A DNA stretch of 64,000 bases from Martinezella tropici (GTDB taxonomy: Bacteria > Pseudomonadota > Alphaproteobacteria > Rhizobiales > Rhizobiaceae), in contig NZ_VNIP01000006.1 in assembly GCF_008370325.1 (NCBI RefSeq), forward strand, positions 62,001 to 126,000, in the 5' to 3' direction. This document shows, piece after piece, positions 1-8,927 of the stretch (its first letter is position 1; each line of letters opens with the position of its first letter). The translations under genes were made by a program, and so were the position numbers. The notes under the pieces were generated by a model. The model made no database searches. It had not been told where the DNA came from and was given only the letters and a program-made list of their open reading frames with translations.

Positions 1-27
1 TCTTCAATCGTTCACCGCGAGGAAACA

Positions 28-438
28 ATGAAGAAATTGATTTTGAGCCTTTTATTGACGGTCGCCATGTTCGATGCAGCCGCGGCGCAGTCGACAATTA
101 AGCGTGACGGTTCGGCGCGCCTGATCGAATCCTACCGCGCCTATATCGGCAGCGACGATCTCTACAATTCCAAGGGCGAGCGCCTGATGGCGCCCTGGCA
201 GATCATCCGACAGGATCGCGCGAACTATCACGCCTATCGCCGCCGCGACCGTGGCGACCAGGGAGACAGCTTCTTCTCGCAGGCGTCCAATCGCCAGAAT
301 CTGGAAGCCATGCTGGCAAACGGCAATATTGCCAACGACGCCGGAAACCTCATCGTTCGCGGCAATGTCTGGATCACGGTCGATATCTATGGACACGGTG
401 ATATCGGCCAGTGGGTCGATATCACTGTCCAGGACTGA
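28..438 (+). CDS. Small exported protein of unknown function
   Basis: This 136-residue protein has a clear N-terminal signal peptide: MKK, then a hydrophobic stretch to about residue 18, with a likely AAA-QS cleavage site. The mature part is hydrophilic and holds a central Arg/Asp/Tyr-rich stretch around residues 70-82. No catalytic motif was recognised. The ATG start is supported by a GAGGAA ribosome binding site 4 bases upstream. The gene stands alone and ends at a strong hairpin it shares with the convergent terC-like gene. It is probably periplasmic, and its function is unknown. Confidence 0.75.
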   Translation: MKKLILSLLLTVAMFDAAAAQSTIKRDGSARLIESYRAYIGSDDLYNSKGERLMAPWQIIRQDRANYHAYRRRDRGDQGDSFFSQASNRQNLEAMLANGNIANDAGNLIVRGNVWITVDIYGHGDIGQWVDITVQD

Positions 439-450
439 TCAGGTGTCGTG

Positions 451-479
451 AAAGCCGCACCGTTTCGGCGTGCGGCTTT
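451..479. terminator. Bidirectional hairpin terminator
   Basis: A 10-bp perfect stem (AAAGCCGCAC / GTGCGGCTTT) with a 9-base loop lies between two convergent genes. Each arm gives a short A/T tract in the opposite direction, so it can serve both the exported-protein gene and the terC-like gene. Confidence 0.75.
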
Positions 480-484
480 CTCGA

Positions 485-1228
485 TCAATGGCCGCCGGAC
501 GCCTTTTTCCGGCGGTTGCGCGCCAGCATATTGAGCACTTCCACCAGAGCCGAGAAGGCCATGGCGGCGTAGATGTAGCCCTTGGGCACATGCACGCCCA
601 TGCCTTCGGCGATCAGCGTCGTACCGATCATCAGCAGGAAGGCGAGCGCGAGCATGACGATGCTCGGGTTCTGCTCGATGAAATTCGCGAGCGGCTTTGC
701 GGCCACCAGCATCACGGTGACGGCGGCGATCACGGCGACAAACATGATCGGCAGATGCGGCGTCATGCCCACGGCGGTGATGATGCTGTCGATCGAGAAG
801 ACCAGGTCGAGCAGCAGGATCTGGCCGATGGCCGAGGCAAAGCTTGAGGTCGTCGACTTGGCGATGAAATCCTCACCCTGTTCCTGAGGGTCGACATTGT
901 GATGGATCTCCTTCGTCGCCTTCCAGACGAGGAAAAGGCCGCCGCCGATCAAGATCATGTCCTTCCAAGAGAAGCCCTGGCCGAAGATTTCGAAGACGGG
1001 CTGCGTGAGCTGCACGATCCAGGCGACGGTGCCGAGCAGGGCAAGGCGCATGACAAGGGCAAGGCCGATACCGATCTTGCGCGCCCTGTCGCGATGTTCG
1101 GCCGGAAGCTTGTTGGTCAGGATCGAGATGAAGATGAGGTTGTCGATGCCGAGGACGACCTCCATGACGACGAGCGTAATGAGTGCCACCCACGCGCTGG
1201 GATCCTGCAGCAGCCCAACAATATCCAT
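485..1228 (-). CDS. TerC family integral membrane protein
   Basis: This 247-residue polytopic membrane protein belongs to the TerC/Alx family, which is linked to manganese or other metal ion export and to tellurite resistance. It shows the two family signatures with membrane-embedded acidic residues: GIDN at residues 27-30 and SIDS at 145-148. About seven hydrophobic segments are visible and the C-terminus is basic. The length is normal for the short form without CBS domains. The start is supported by AAGGGGAAA upstream. Metal export is a family-level inference; no yybP-ykoY-type riboswitch was recognised in the upstream region. Confidence 0.9.
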   Translation of the reverse strand: MDIVGLLQDPSAWVALITLVVMEVVLGIDNLIFISILTNKLPAEHRDRARKIGIGLALVMRLALLGTVAWIVQLTQPVFEIFGQGFSWKDMILIGGGLFLVWKATKEIHHNVDPQEQGEDFIAKSTTSSFASAIGQILLLDLVFSIDSIITAVGMTPHLPIMFVAVIAAVTVMLVAAKPLANFIEQNPSIVMLALAFLLMIGTTLIAEGMGVHVPKGYIYAAMAFSALVEVLNMLARNRRKKASGGH

Positions 1229-1388
1229 AGACGATTTCCCCTTTTGTCAGCATTCGCCGATGCTGACCCCCAGCTCCGGCCTTTCCAGAATGGCCGTAAT
1301 GTAAGGAGCACAGTTGCCCGTACAAGCGGCGCCGCCAATTTCGTGGCGGCGGCCTTTTGTTTTCAGGTCTTGTTTCGAGGCTTGGTTT

Positions 1389-2228
1389 CTAGGCTTTCAG
1401 GGGGATCCATATCTCCGTCACGCCCGTGCCCGTGCGCGGGTCGAAGCGCTCGTCGTAGCGTTCCATCATGTCGGGTGTGCCGCCATGCTGCTGGCCCGAC
1501 TGCGGAAGCCATTCGCCGAAGATCTGATGCACGGTGGCGGAAATGCCGGAGATATGGCCGCGATGCGCAAAGATCGCATAGCGCTGCTGCGGCAGTTTCG
1601 TGGTCACGAAACCTTCGGGCAGGTCGTCTGTGGCGGAGATTTCGGCGGCTGACATGTAGCGAAAACCTTCGCTGCCTTCCTCCGCCGGGGTACAGACGCC
1701 ATAGGCGACATTGCCGACCTGGCCTGGAATATGGCCGAAATGCTGGTTGAACTTCTGCCAGAGCGAGGGGATCGCCTGCGTGGCCTCATAGGCATAGGTT
1801 TCCGCAAGGCCGGCAAGCAGCATCGCGGGATGGGTTTCGAAGCGCGGTGCTTCGAGCTTGGGAAGGCGGGTGTCGTCCATTCTGATCGGCTCCTGTAGAG
1901 CGAGGTTGCGAACGTGCCCTTGCTTGCGCAGGCTTTCCGGCGTCATGCCGAACTGCTCGCGGAAGGCACGGGTGAATGCCTCGTGCGAGCCGTAACCGGC
2001 ATCGAGGGCAACCTGGAGAATGGAAGAAGAGCTGTCGATCAGCGCGAGGGCGGCCCCGCTGAGGCGGCGGCTTCGGATATAGCTGCTGATCGAATGGCCT
2101 GTCGTTAGGCCGAAGACGCGCGACAGATGATAGCGCGACAGACCGGCCGTTTCGGCAATCTCGTCCAGCGAGATGTCGGACGCAAAATGGCTTTCGATGA
2201 ACCATATCGCTCTGCCGATCGCACTCAT
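1389..2228 (-). CDS. AraC family regulator with GyrI-like ligand-binding domain
   Basis: The N-terminal 100 residues form a double helix-turn-helix of the AraC type, with the core SLDEIAETAGLSRYHLSRVF and a second helix pair ending FGMTPESLRKQG. The C-terminal part, about residues 120-279, resembles the GyrI/BacR-type small-molecule-binding domain (Rob/MarA-like architecture). The ATG at 2228 is chosen over an upstream TTG because GGGGAG sits 6 bases before it. It lies next to efflux genes and could respond to a hydrophobic drug, but its target is not visible from sequence. Confidence 0.87.
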   Translation of the reverse strand: MSAIGRAIWFIESHFASDISLDEIAETAGLSRYHLSRVFGLTTGHSISSYIRSRRLSGAALALIDSSSSILQVALDAGYGSHEAFTRAFREQFGMTPESLRKQGHVRNLALQEPIRMDDTRLPKLEAPRFETHPAMLLAGLAETYAYEATQAIPSLWQKFNQHFGHIPGQVGNVAYGVCTPAEEGSEGFRYMSAAEISATDDLPEGFVTTKLPQQRYAIFAHRGHISGISATVHQIFGEWLPQSGQQHGGTPDMMERYDERFDPRTGTGVTEIWIPLKA

Positions 2229-2344
2229 CTTCAACTCCCCTGGTTGCCGGGCCAGTCATGGGCTTCCGGTAGCGGCGATGCTTGATCGCCGTTGCGGAGT
2301 TGGACCGCTAGCTGCTTATCGGCAACACGGGAAAGCTTTCGCTA

Positions 2345-3025
2345 TCAATCCTTGCGGTCGGGGCCATAGCCCGCCAGGAAAACGCGTACGGCACCGCGCA
2401 CGACATAATCGATCTCTTCTTTCGATGGGGGCTCTTCCATGTCGCCGAACAGCCGCAGCTTGAAATAGCCGCCACTGGCCATTTCGAGAAAATGGCGGGC
2501 GGCCATGTCGAAGTCATCGATCTTGAGATGGCCGGCTGCCACCTGACGCTCGAGAAAGCCGCGCAGGACGGTTCGCAGGTTTTCCGGACCTGTGAAGAAG
2601 CGTTGACAGAGCGAAGGCATGCGTTCGCGCACGCCGATGACTGTGCGCATGGCGCTGATGGTCTTGTCCGACGTGACATGCGTCACGAATACGATGCCGA
2701 AATCATAAAGAGACGTCGTGACATCTGCTTCGTCTGCAAGTGCGTTGCGCACGAGGTTGACGAAATAGGTGCGCTCGCTCTCCATCATGGCGGCGAACAA
2801 GTCTTCCTTGTTGGCGAAATAGACGTAGAGCGTGCCCTTGGAAACGCCGGCCTCACGGGTGACGTCGTTCATACTCGCCGCATCGAAGCCCATCTTCATA
2901 AAGACGCGCTTGGCGCCTTCAAGGATCTGATGGCGCTTGACCGGATCTTCGCCGGCGGCCCAACGTCCACCGGATGCAGGCGCGGGCGCGTTCAATACAA
3001 TGGCATTTTGCGATTCGTGTTTCAT
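2345..3025 (-). CDS. TetR/AcrR family repressor of the divergent efflux operon
   Basis: This 226-residue regulator has a TetR helix-turn-helix at about residues 30-75 (MNDVTREAGVSKGTLYVYF is the recognition region) and an AcrR-type C-terminal ligand domain. The ATG at 3025 follows AAGGAG; an in-frame ATG at 3037 lacks a ribosome binding site. The gene is divergent from an EmrA/EmrB pair, and two palindromes with GAACCG half-sites lie in the 162-base gap. That layout is typical of a repressor controlling both itself and a pump. The inducer is unknown. Confidence 0.9.
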   Translation of the reverse strand: MKHESQNAIVLNAPAPASGGRWAAGEDPVKRHQILEGAKRVFMKMGFDAASMNDVTREAGVSKGTLYVYFANKEDLFAAMMESERTYFVNLVRNALADEADVTTSLYDFGIVFVTHVTSDKTISAMRTVIGVRERMPSLCQRFFTGPENLRTVLRGFLERQVAAGHLKIDDFDMAARHFLEMASGGYFKLRLFGDMEEPPSKEEIDYVVRGAVRVFLAGYGPDRKD

Positions 3026-3078
3026 CGTCTCCTTCATCGATCATTTTTTCTGAATCTTAAACAGATTCGCCAAATAAA

Positions 3079-3096
3079 TCGAACCGCTCAGTTCGA
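3079..3096. promoter_or_regulatory. Candidate TetR operator 1
   Basis: TCGAACCGCTCAGTTCGA is an 18-bp near-palindrome with one mismatched pair between the half-sites. It lies 54 bases upstream of the tetR start and shares the GAACCG half-site with the second operator. Confidence 0.6.
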
Positions 3097-3140
3097 TATC
3101 TCTTGATATGGAATGAAAAAGGCTTTATGTCAATTGAACT

Positions 3141-3154
3141 GAACCGTTCGGTTC
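3141..3154. promoter_or_regulatory. Candidate TetR operator 2
   Basis: GAACCGTTCGGTTC has perfect 6-bp inverted half-sites around a TT centre. It lies 33 bases before the efflux gene start, with its centre 60 bp from operator 1. It is inferred to be the binding site of the adjacent TetR repressor. Confidence 0.65.
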
Positions 3155-3187
3155 GATTAATTTAGCCAGAATTTCGGTGGTAAGGCA

Positions 3188-4408
3188 ATGTCGTCAAGTC
3201 ATGGAAACAATGTAGCGCGCATCGTGGACGAGCCTGCAGATGCTGAGGTGGAAGCCCGCGAAGCCGGCGTGTCTGCTGAGGCTCCTGCGGCTGAAACGCG
3301 CGGCAACCCTGCCCCCGCCCAGGCTGCGCCCACTGCTCCGGTCCCTGCGGCCCCACCGCCGCCGGAGAAGAAGCGGCGCAGCCTGGCTTTTCCGATTATC
3401 CTCGTCGTCGCTCTCGCGGCCGGCGGCTGGTACGGCTATGACTGGTGGACGAACGGCCGCTTCATGGTCTCGACCGACGACGCCTATATCGGCGGCGACA
3501 TCGCGGCCATCCAGCCGAAGGTCACCGGCTACGTTTCCAAGGTGAACGTCGTCGCCAACCAACAGGTCAAGGCCGGCGACGTGCTCGCCACGCTCGACGA
3601 CGGCGACTATAAGCTGGCGCTGGAACAGGCCCAGGCCTCGCTCGATACCGAACAGCTTTCACTCCATACCATCGATGCACAGATCGCAGCCGGCCAGGCC
3701 GCTCTTGCGCAGTCGCAGGCACAGAAGGTTGCCCTGCAAGCCACCGTCCGTGGCGCGCAGATCACCCAGACGCGCTCTGCCGAACTGCAGTCGAAGTCGG
3801 TCGGCACCACGGCCGCCTTGGATAGCGCCAACATCGCGCTCGACCAAGCCAAGGCCAACCTGGTCGGCGGCGATGCCGCGATCGCTTCGGCGCAGGCGAA
3901 CATCAACCTGCTGCAGGCCCAGCGCCGGCAGGCCGAGAGCACGATCAAGGGATTGGAGGCCGCTCGTGACAAGGCCTCTCGCGACCTGTCGTTCACCGTG
4001 CTGAAGGCGCCTTATGACGGCATTGTCGGCAATCGTTCCGTTCAGGAAGGCGATCTTGTCTCTCCCGGCCAGAAGCTGATGGCGATCGTGCCGATCCGCC
4101 AGCTCTATATCGACGCGAATTTCAAGGAAACACAGATCCAGCATCTGGTTCCGGGTTCCAAGGTCAATATTCACGTCGATGCTTATAGCGACCATCCGAT
4201 CATCGGCACCGTCGAGTCGATCTCGCCGGCTTCCGGCTCGGTCTTCTCGCTGCTGCCGCCGGAGAATGCGACTGGTAATTTCACCAAGATCATCCAGCGC
4301 GTGCCTGTCCGCATCGCATTGCCGCAGGATGCGCTCAATACCGGCCGTCTGCGCGCAGGCCTCAGCGTCGTCGTCGACGTTGATACCCGCACGGCGCCGG
4401 GCAAGTAA
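3188..4408 (+). CDS. EmrA/HlyD family membrane fusion protein of a drug efflux pump
   Basis: This 406-residue periplasmic adaptor links an inner-membrane transporter to an outer-membrane channel. It has a proline/alanine-rich cytoplasmic tail (residues 1-62), one transmembrane helix (about 66-82), the biotinyl-lipoyl start STDDAYIGGDIAAIQPKVTG, a long Ala/Gln-rich coiled-coil hairpin (about 140-250), and the second lipoyl half (LKAPYDGIVGNRSVQEGDLV). The ATG follows GGTAAGG. It is 26 bases upstream of the EmrB-type transporter gene and forms an operon with it, probably under the divergent TetR protein. Confidence 0.92.
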   Translation: MSSSHGNNVARIVDEPADAEVEAREAGVSAEAPAAETRGNPAPAQAAPTAPVPAAPPPPEKKRRSLAFPIILVVALAAGGWYGYDWWTNGRFMVSTDDAYIGGDIAAIQPKVTGYVSKVNVVANQQVKAGDVLATLDDGDYKLALEQAQASLDTEQLSLHTIDAQIAAGQAALAQSQAQKVALQATVRGAQITQTRSAELQSKSVGTTAALDSANIALDQAKANLVGGDAAIASAQANINLLQAQRRQAESTIKGLEAARDKASRDLSFTVLKAPYDGIVGNRSVQEGDLVSPGQKLMAIVPIRQLYIDANFKETQIQHLVPGSKVNIHVDAYSDHPIIGTVESISPASGSVFSLLPPENATGNFTKIIQRVPVRIALPQDALNTGRLRAGLSVVVDVDTRTAPGK

Positions 4409-4434
4409 GCGATCAAGCTCGGGAGAGACGCAGC

Positions 4435-6036
4435 ATGTCGTCCGCCAGCACTACAGCCGGGTCGCCTCCACGCGCGGCCGGGCCTGCCGCACCCGCGGCG
4501 GATCATATCGACACGAAAAAACTTATCGCCTTTCTGGCGATGGTGCTCGGCATGTTCATGTCGATCCTCGATATTCAGATCGTCTCCGCCTCGCTCAGCG
4601 AAATCCAGGCGGGCCTCAGCGCCGGCTCGGATGAAATTGGCTGGGTGCAGACCGCCTATCTGATCGCCGAAGTCATCATGATCCCGCTTTCGGGAACGCT
4701 GGCGCGTATCATTTCCACGCGCTATCTCTTCGCGATTTCGGCGGCCGGCTTCACAGCGGCGAGCGCGCTTGCCGCGACCGCCACCAACATCGATCAGATG
4801 ATCATCTACCGCGCCCTGCAGGGCTTCATCGGCGGCGGCATGATCCCGTCGGTGTTTGCGGCAGCCTTCACGATCTTCCCGCCGTCCAAGCGCAATGTCG
4901 TCTCGCCGATCATCGGCCTGATCGCCACGCTTGCGCCGACGATCGGCCCGACCGTCGGCGGCTATCTGTCCAACGCCTTCTCCTGGCATTGGCTATTCCT
5001 GGTCAATATTCCGCCCGGTATCATTGTTGCCATCGTCACCTGGAATTTCATCGACTTCGACAAGCCCGAACTGTCGCTTTTCAAAAAGTTCGACTGGTGG
5101 GGCCTGATTTCGATGGGTGTTTTTCTGGGCGCGCTGGAATATGTTCTCGAAGAGGGCAATACCAACGACTGGTTTAACGATAATTATATCGTTGCCGGTG
5201 CTATCGCCTCCGCGGTCGGTGCGGTGATCTTCTTCTATCGTGCCTTCACGGTCGAATTTCCCGTGGTCGATCTCAGGGCCTTCACGAACAAGAACTTCTC
5301 TTTCGGCTCGGTGTTCTCTTTCGTGATGGGTATCGGCCTCTATGGCTTGACCTATATCTATCCGCTTTTCCTCGCGCGTATCCGCGGCTACGATTCCCTG
5401 CAGATCGGCGAGACGATGTTCGTGTCGGGCCTTGCCATGTTCTTCACCGCGCCGCTGGCCGGCTTCCTGGCAGGCAGGGTCGATCTTCGCATCCTGATGA
5501 TCATCGGCTTCACCAGCTTCTCGGCCGGTACCTACATCATGATGCACCTGACGACGGACTGGGATTTCTGGGAATTGATGATTCCCCAGATCCTGCGCGG
5601 CTTCGGCCTGATGCTCTGCATGGTGCCGATCAACAATATCGCACTCGGAACCATGCCGCCCGCGCGGATGCGCGGCGCATCCGGTCTGTTCAACCTGACC
5701 CGTAACCTGGGCGGTGCCGTGGGCCTTGCCATTATCAACACCCTGCTAACGAACCGGCAGGACCAGCATTATTTCAGTCTGCGCGACCATATTCATTGGG
5801 GCAGCCATGCCGCCGTCACTCAATTGAACAACATGGCCGCCAATTTCAACGCATCCGGCCTCGACGGCGAGCAGGCCGCATTGAAGCAGATGGTCAACAT
5901 GGCGACGCGGCAGGCGGTCGTCATGTCCTTTGGGGATATCTTTCTGATGCTGACCATACTGTTCCTGGCGATGATCCTCGGCGTCCTCATGCTGAGCAAA
6001 CCGAGTCCGACAGGCGGCGGCGGCGGAGGCCACTGA
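4435..6036 (+). CDS. EmrB/QacA (DHA2) family MFS drug transporter
   Basis: This 533-residue major facilitator protein has about 14 hydrophobic helices, as expected for the DHA2 drug:proton antiporter family. Helix 5 carries the antiporter motif C region (TIGPTVGGYL), and the N-terminal half contains SILDIQIVSASLSEIQ. The extreme C-terminus is glycine-rich. It pairs with the upstream membrane fusion protein; no outer-membrane TolC gene lies in the window, so the channel must be encoded elsewhere. A strong terminator follows 30 bases after the stop. Confidence 0.93.
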   Translation: MSSASTTAGSPPRAAGPAAPAADHIDTKKLIAFLAMVLGMFMSILDIQIVSASLSEIQAGLSAGSDEIGWVQTAYLIAEVIMIPLSGTLARIISTRYLFAISAAGFTAASALAATATNIDQMIIYRALQGFIGGGMIPSVFAAAFTIFPPSKRNVVSPIIGLIATLAPTIGPTVGGYLSNAFSWHWLFLVNIPPGIIVAIVTWNFIDFDKPELSLFKKFDWWGLISMGVFLGALEYVLEEGNTNDWFNDNYIVAGAIASAVGAVIFFYRAFTVEFPVVDLRAFTNKNFSFGSVFSFVMGIGLYGLTYIYPLFLARIRGYDSLQIGETMFVSGLAMFFTAPLAGFLAGRVDLRILMIIGFTSFSAGTYIMMHLTTDWDFWELMIPQILRGFGLMLCMVPINNIALGTMPPARMRGASGLFNLTRNLGGAVGLAIINTLLTNRQDQHYFSLRDHIHWGSHAAVTQLNNMAANFNASGLDGEQAALKQMVNMATRQAVVMSFGDIFLMLTILFLAMILGVLMLSKPSPTGGGGGGH

Positions 6037-6066
6037 TCCAGCGCTTAATGAATGCTCCCAAGGCAT

Positions 6067-6093
6067 GGCCCCTCCTCGTGAGGGGCCTTTTTT
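6067..6093 (+). terminator. Rho-independent terminator of the efflux operon
   Basis: The stem GGCCCCTC / GAGGGGCC has a 5-base loop and is followed by six T residues. It lies directly after the emrB-like gene. Confidence 0.9.
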
Positions 6094-6134
6094 GTTTATG
6101 GTCATCGGGGGAAAATCGAGCGGCCGGAAATTTT

Positions 6135-6150
6135 TGATTTACGTACATCA
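6135..6150. promoter_or_regulatory. Candidate LacI-family operator upstream of the xylose regulator
   Basis: TGATTTACGTACATCA is a 16-bp palindrome with one mismatched pair and the central CG typical of LacI-family sites. It sits 35 bases before the LacI-type gene at 6186, so autoregulation is likely. Confidence 0.55.
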
Positions 6151-6185
6151 GAAATGGCGGTAAAGGATTTCGGCAGGAGGAGCCG

Positions 6186-7211
6186 ATGAGACCGACCGTG
6201 CATGATATCGCCGCCGCCGCGGGCGTCAGCCTCGCCACCGTCGATCGCGTCTTGAACCAGCGGCCGGGCGTGCGGCTGGTAACGCGGGAGAAGGTGGAGA
6301 CCGCTATTCGAGAGATCGGTTATATCCGCGACGTCGCTGCCGCCAATCTGGCCAAGGGCCGTGTCTATCCTCTCGTATTCATCGTGCCGACAGGCGACAA
6401 CTCCTTCATGCATGGGCTGCGTTCAGAGGTGCATCATGCGACGTTGCGGGCGAGCATAGAGCGCACGGATATCCGCATCGTTGAGGTGCCACCTTTCGAT
6501 GTCCCGGCGCTGGTGTCGGCGCTCGACGCGTTGCTGGGCCAGGATATCGCCGGTGTCGCCTTGGTGGCGACTGATGCGCCCGAGGTGCGGGCCGCTGTCG
6601 GCCGGCTGGTCTCCGAGCGCATCCCCGTCGTTACGCTTGTCTCCGATCTGACCGATTCCGCCCGGCATCACTATGCCGGCATCGACAACATCGCCGCCGG
6701 CCGCACAGCCGCCCGGCTGCTGGGGCGATTCCTTGGGGGGCGCGAGGGTGAGATTACCGTTCTCGCCGGTTCCATGCTGGTGCGCGACCATCGCGAGCGT
6801 CTGCAGGGTTTCTCTGACGTCATGGCCGAGGAGTTTCCCAAGCTGCGGCTGCTGCCCGTATTGGAAGGGCGTGACGACCCGGAACTCGCCGGATCGCTCG
6901 TTTCCAGGGCATTGGCCCAAAGCAGGGACATTATCGGCATCTATAATCTCGGTGCCGGCAACCGCGGCCTGATCACGGCGCTGAAAGCCGTCAGGCCCGA
7001 GCGCGAACTGACCGTCGTCGTGCATGAACTGACGCAGCACACGCGCGCAGCGCTGGTGGACGGCACGATCGACGCCGTTCTTAATCAGGATGCCGGCCAT
7101 GAGGTGCGCAGCGCCATCCGCGTCATGAAGGCGACCGCCGATGGCCAGGCCGTCATCGCCGATCAGGAGCGCATCCGCCTCGATATTTTCTTGAAGGACA
7201 ATCTGCCCTGA
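6186..7211 (+). CDS. LacI family regulator, probably of xylose catabolism
   Basis: This 341-residue protein has an N-terminal LacI helix-turn-helix (TVHDIAAAAGVSLATVDRVL, about residues 4-23), then a hinge and a periplasmic-binding-like sugar domain to the end. The length is normal for the family. The ATG is preceded by AGGAGG. It is followed by xylulokinase after 37 bases and then xylose isomerase, all on the same strand. Control of xylose use is therefore inferred, with an autoregulatory palindrome upstream. The effector is not shown by the sequence. Confidence 0.88.
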   Translation: MRPTVHDIAAAAGVSLATVDRVLNQRPGVRLVTREKVETAIREIGYIRDVAAANLAKGRVYPLVFIVPTGDNSFMHGLRSEVHHATLRASIERTDIRIVEVPPFDVPALVSALDALLGQDIAGVALVATDAPEVRAAVGRLVSERIPVVTLVSDLTDSARHHYAGIDNIAAGRTAARLLGRFLGGREGEITVLAGSMLVRDHRERLQGFSDVMAEEFPKLRLLPVLEGRDDPELAGSLVSRALAQSRDIIGIYNLGAGNRGLITALKAVRPERELTVVVHELTQHTRAALVDGTIDAVLNQDAGHEVRSAIRVMKATADGQAVIADQERIRLDIFLKDNLP

Positions 7212-7248
7212 ACATTCGAACGCGGCAGAGCATAGGGAGTACTATCTG

Positions 7249-8706
7249 ATGTATTTGGGTCTCGATCTCGGAACGTCCGGCGTCAAAGCGATGCTGATCG
7301 ACGGCAATCAGAAGATCATCGGCTCGGCCAATGGCGGGCTTGACGTGTCGCGCCCGCATCCCGGCTGGTCCGAGCAGGATCCGGCCCACTGGATCCGGGC
7401 GACGGAGGAAGCCGTTGCCGGCCTGAAGGCGGCGCATCCGAAAGAGCTGGCCGCCGTGCGCGGCATCGGCCTTTCCGGCCAGATGCACGGCGCGACCTTG
7501 CTGGACGCAGACGACAAGGTGTTGCGCCCCTGCATTCTCTGGAACGATACCCGCAGCTATCATGAGGCTGCTGTCCTCGACGCCGACCCACGTTTCCGCG
7601 CATTGACCGGCAATATCGTCTTTCCGGGCTTTACCGCCCCGAAGCTCGCATGGGTCGCCAAGCATGAGCCGGAGATTTTCGCGAGGGTGCGTTGGGTGCT
7701 GCTGCCGAAGGATTATCTGCGCCTTTGGCTGACCGGCGAGCACATGTCGGAAATGTCGGATTCGGCCGGCACGTCCTGGCTCGATACCGGCAAGCGCAAA
7801 TGGTCTTCCGAGCTGTTGGCAGCGACCAATCTCGATGAGAAGCAGATGCCGGCTCTGGTCGAAGGCACCGACGTTGCTGGTAAGCTGCGCGGCGAGCTTG
7901 CCTCGAAATGGGGCATTGCCAGCGATGTCGTCGTTGCCGGCGGGGCAGGGGACAATGCTGCCTCGGCCTGCGGCATGGGCACGGTGAGCCACGGCGCTGC
8001 CTTCGTTTCGCTCGGCACGTCGGGCGTGCTCTTTGCGGCCAACGGCTCCTATCTGCCGAAGCCGGAAAGCGCCGTTCACGCTTTCTGCCATGCATTGCCG
8101 AACACCTGGCATCAGATGGGCGTCATCCTGTCGGCAACCGATGCGCTCAACTGGCATTCGCATGTGACAGGCAAGTCTGCCGCCGAACTCACCACCGAGC
8201 TTGGCGAGACGCTGCAGGCGCCGACTAGCGTTACATTTCTTCCCTATCTCTCGGGCGAGCGCACGCCGCATAACGATGCTACGATCCGCGGCGCCTTCAT
8301 CGGTCTCGGCCATGAAAGCGGCCGCGCCGTGCTGACGCAAGCCGTGCTCGAAGGCGTGTCCTTCGCCATCCGCGACAATCTGGAAGCGCTGCGCTCGGCC
8401 GGCACCGACATCGCACGCGTGACCGCCATCGGCGGCGGCTCGCGCTCCCGCTATTGGCTGGCCTCGATCGCGACCGCGCTCGGCGTACCCGTCGACCTGC
8501 CGGCGGACGGCGATTTCGGAGCCGCCTTCGGCGCTGCGCGCCTCGGCCTGATTGCCGCCACCGGTGCCGATCCGGTCGCGGTCTGCACACCGCCGCAGAC
8601 GGCTGGCACGATCGATCCCGTGGCGTCGCTGACGGATGCCTATACAAATGCCTACAAGCGCTATCGGGCGGTTTATCCGGCGATCAAGCCGTTGTCGGCG
8701 CATTGA
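7249..8706 (+). CDS. xylB: Xylulokinase
   Basis: This 485-residue FGGY-family sugar kinase phosphorylates D-xylulose to D-xylulose 5-phosphate with ATP. It starts with the phosphate-binding motif LGLDLGTSGVKAMLID, has the substrate-loop segment GLSGQMHGATLLD (about residues 75-87), and carries the C-terminal adenosine-site motif AIGGGSRSRYWLASIATALG. The length is normal. It lies between the LacI gene and xylA, so the three form a xylose unit. It is separated from xylA by a 221-base gap holding a mosaic repeat, so xylA may have its own promoter. Confidence 0.95.
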   Translation: MYLGLDLGTSGVKAMLIDGNQKIIGSANGGLDVSRPHPGWSEQDPAHWIRATEEAVAGLKAAHPKELAAVRGIGLSGQMHGATLLDADDKVLRPCILWNDTRSYHEAAVLDADPRFRALTGNIVFPGFTAPKLAWVAKHEPEIFARVRWVLLPKDYLRLWLTGEHMSEMSDSAGTSWLDTGKRKWSSELLAATNLDEKQMPALVEGTDVAGKLRGELASKWGIASDVVVAGGAGDNAASACGMGTVSHGAAFVSLGTSGVLFAANGSYLPKPESAVHAFCHALPNTWHQMGVILSATDALNWHSHVTGKSAAELTTELGETLQAPTSVTFLPYLSGERTPHNDATIRGAFIGLGHESGRAVLTQAVLEGVSFAIRDNLEALRSAGTDIARVTAIGGGSRSRYWLASIATALGVPVDLPADGDFGAAFGAARLGLIAATGADPVAVCTPPQTAGTIDPVASLTDAYTNAYKRYRAVYPAIKPLSAH

Positions 8707-8721
8707 AAACCGCGCGTGAGA

Positions 8722-8873
8722 GCCCCTCATCCGCCCTGTCGGGCACCTTCTCCCCGTTCTGACGGGGAGAAGGGGAAAGAGGCACCTACTGCCCGCCCCT
8801 AACACTTTGCTCGGCGAGGATACAGAGGTCGTTCCCTCTCCCCGCAAGCGGGGAGAGGGTTAGGGTGAGGGGC
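8722..8873. repeat. Mosaic palindromic intergenic element (RIME-like), copy 1
   Basis: The xylB-xylA gap holds two hairpins: an 11-bp stem at 8746-8773 and a 12-bp stem at 8834-8859. The second is followed by TTAGGGTGAGGGGC. The inverse-oriented form of this module recurs at 16768-16930. The organisation resembles the rhizobial intergenic mosaic elements known from the literature. Confidence 0.75.
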
Positions 8874-8927
8874 AGAGCCGCATGAAACGAACAGCAATAC
8901 CGAAACACCAACCCAAGGAGACAAGAC

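Noticed and set aside
1331..1350. GCCGCCA / TGGCGGC hairpin followed by a T-rich stretch on the plus strand
   Set aside because: No plus-strand gene ends there, and on the minus strand it is not followed by a T-tract. It could only be a weak element between two minus-strand genes.
7153..8847. A 564-residue open frame antisense to xylulokinase
   Set aside because: The opposite strand carries a full FGGY kinase with all motifs. The antisense frame is a codon-bias shadow of the GC-rich gene with no recognisable domain.
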